From Desulfamplus sp. (GTDB lineage Bacteria > Desulfobacterota > Desulfobacteria > Desulfobacterales > Desulfobacteraceae), in the NCBI GenBank assembly GCA_015231395.1, contig JADGBP010000142.1, positions 1 through 6,428 on the forward strand: a stretch of 6,428 nt of DNA, given 5' to 3'. The position numbers and the translations under genes are program-made. Of this stretch, positions 6,384-6,428 are shown one piece after another (the first letter of the stretch is position 1; each line of letters opens with the position of its first letter). The notes under the pieces were generated by a model. It was not told where the DNA came from and ran no database searches. It was given only the letters and a program-made list of their open reading frames with translations.

Positions 6384-6428
6384 CCTTTATCGTGAAAACT
6401 CATCTGTTTTTATAGTATGGTATGATTA

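Noticed and set aside
6384..6428. Terminator or promoter after the regulator gene
   Set aside because: The 45 remaining bases contain a short T-run but no convincing stem before it and no clear promoter elements.

Overview
The window looks like a piece of a fairly AT-rich bacterial chromosome scarred by insertion elements. The two-component proteins, the modular beta-rich surface-type protein and the ISAzo13-family insertion sequence together suggest a gliding or magnetotactic type of Desulfobacterota (Desulfobacterales). That placement is an inference from protein style only; there is no rRNA or marker gene.

Layout. (1) Bases 1-127 are a minus-strand scrap of an ISAzo13-family transposase and match 1740-1866 perfectly in inverted orientation. 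(2) 161-1372 encodes a protein of repeated beta-sandwich-like modules, probably missing its 5' end at the 127/128 junction. (3) About 1481-2336 is a decayed ISAzo13-family element whose transposase pseudogene (about 1535-2127) has lost its catalytic centre and carries frameshifts. Its right end is a 99-bp imperfect palindrome. (4) 2346-2517 is a compact non-coding cassette of three strong hairpins framed by a 14-bp inverted repeat. (5) 2529-5189 encodes a hybrid histidine kinase (HisKA-HATPase-REC-REC-Hpt). (6) 5196-6383 encodes a response regulator with a receiver and about seven TPR units. The last 45 bases hold nothing recognisable.

The kinase and regulator genes are 6 bp apart on the same strand and form a likely phosphorelay: His85, Asp380 and/or Asp560, Hpt His825, then Asp63 of the regulator, which would act through protein-protein contacts because it has no DNA-binding domain. 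The kinase shows no sensor or membrane segment, so its input must come from a partner protein or from a lost N-terminus.

The most unusual feature is the kinase gene itself. Its N-terminus, its two long interdomain linkers and a loop inside REC2 are each built from a different short tandem repeat (unit lengths 15, 18, 18, 18, 24 and 45 bp). All unit lengths are multiples of three, so the protein appears to have grown by in-frame minisatellite expansion outside the conserved domain cores. The 127-bp perfect inverted repeat is the other item to check, because it may be an amplification or assembly chimera rather than real genome structure.
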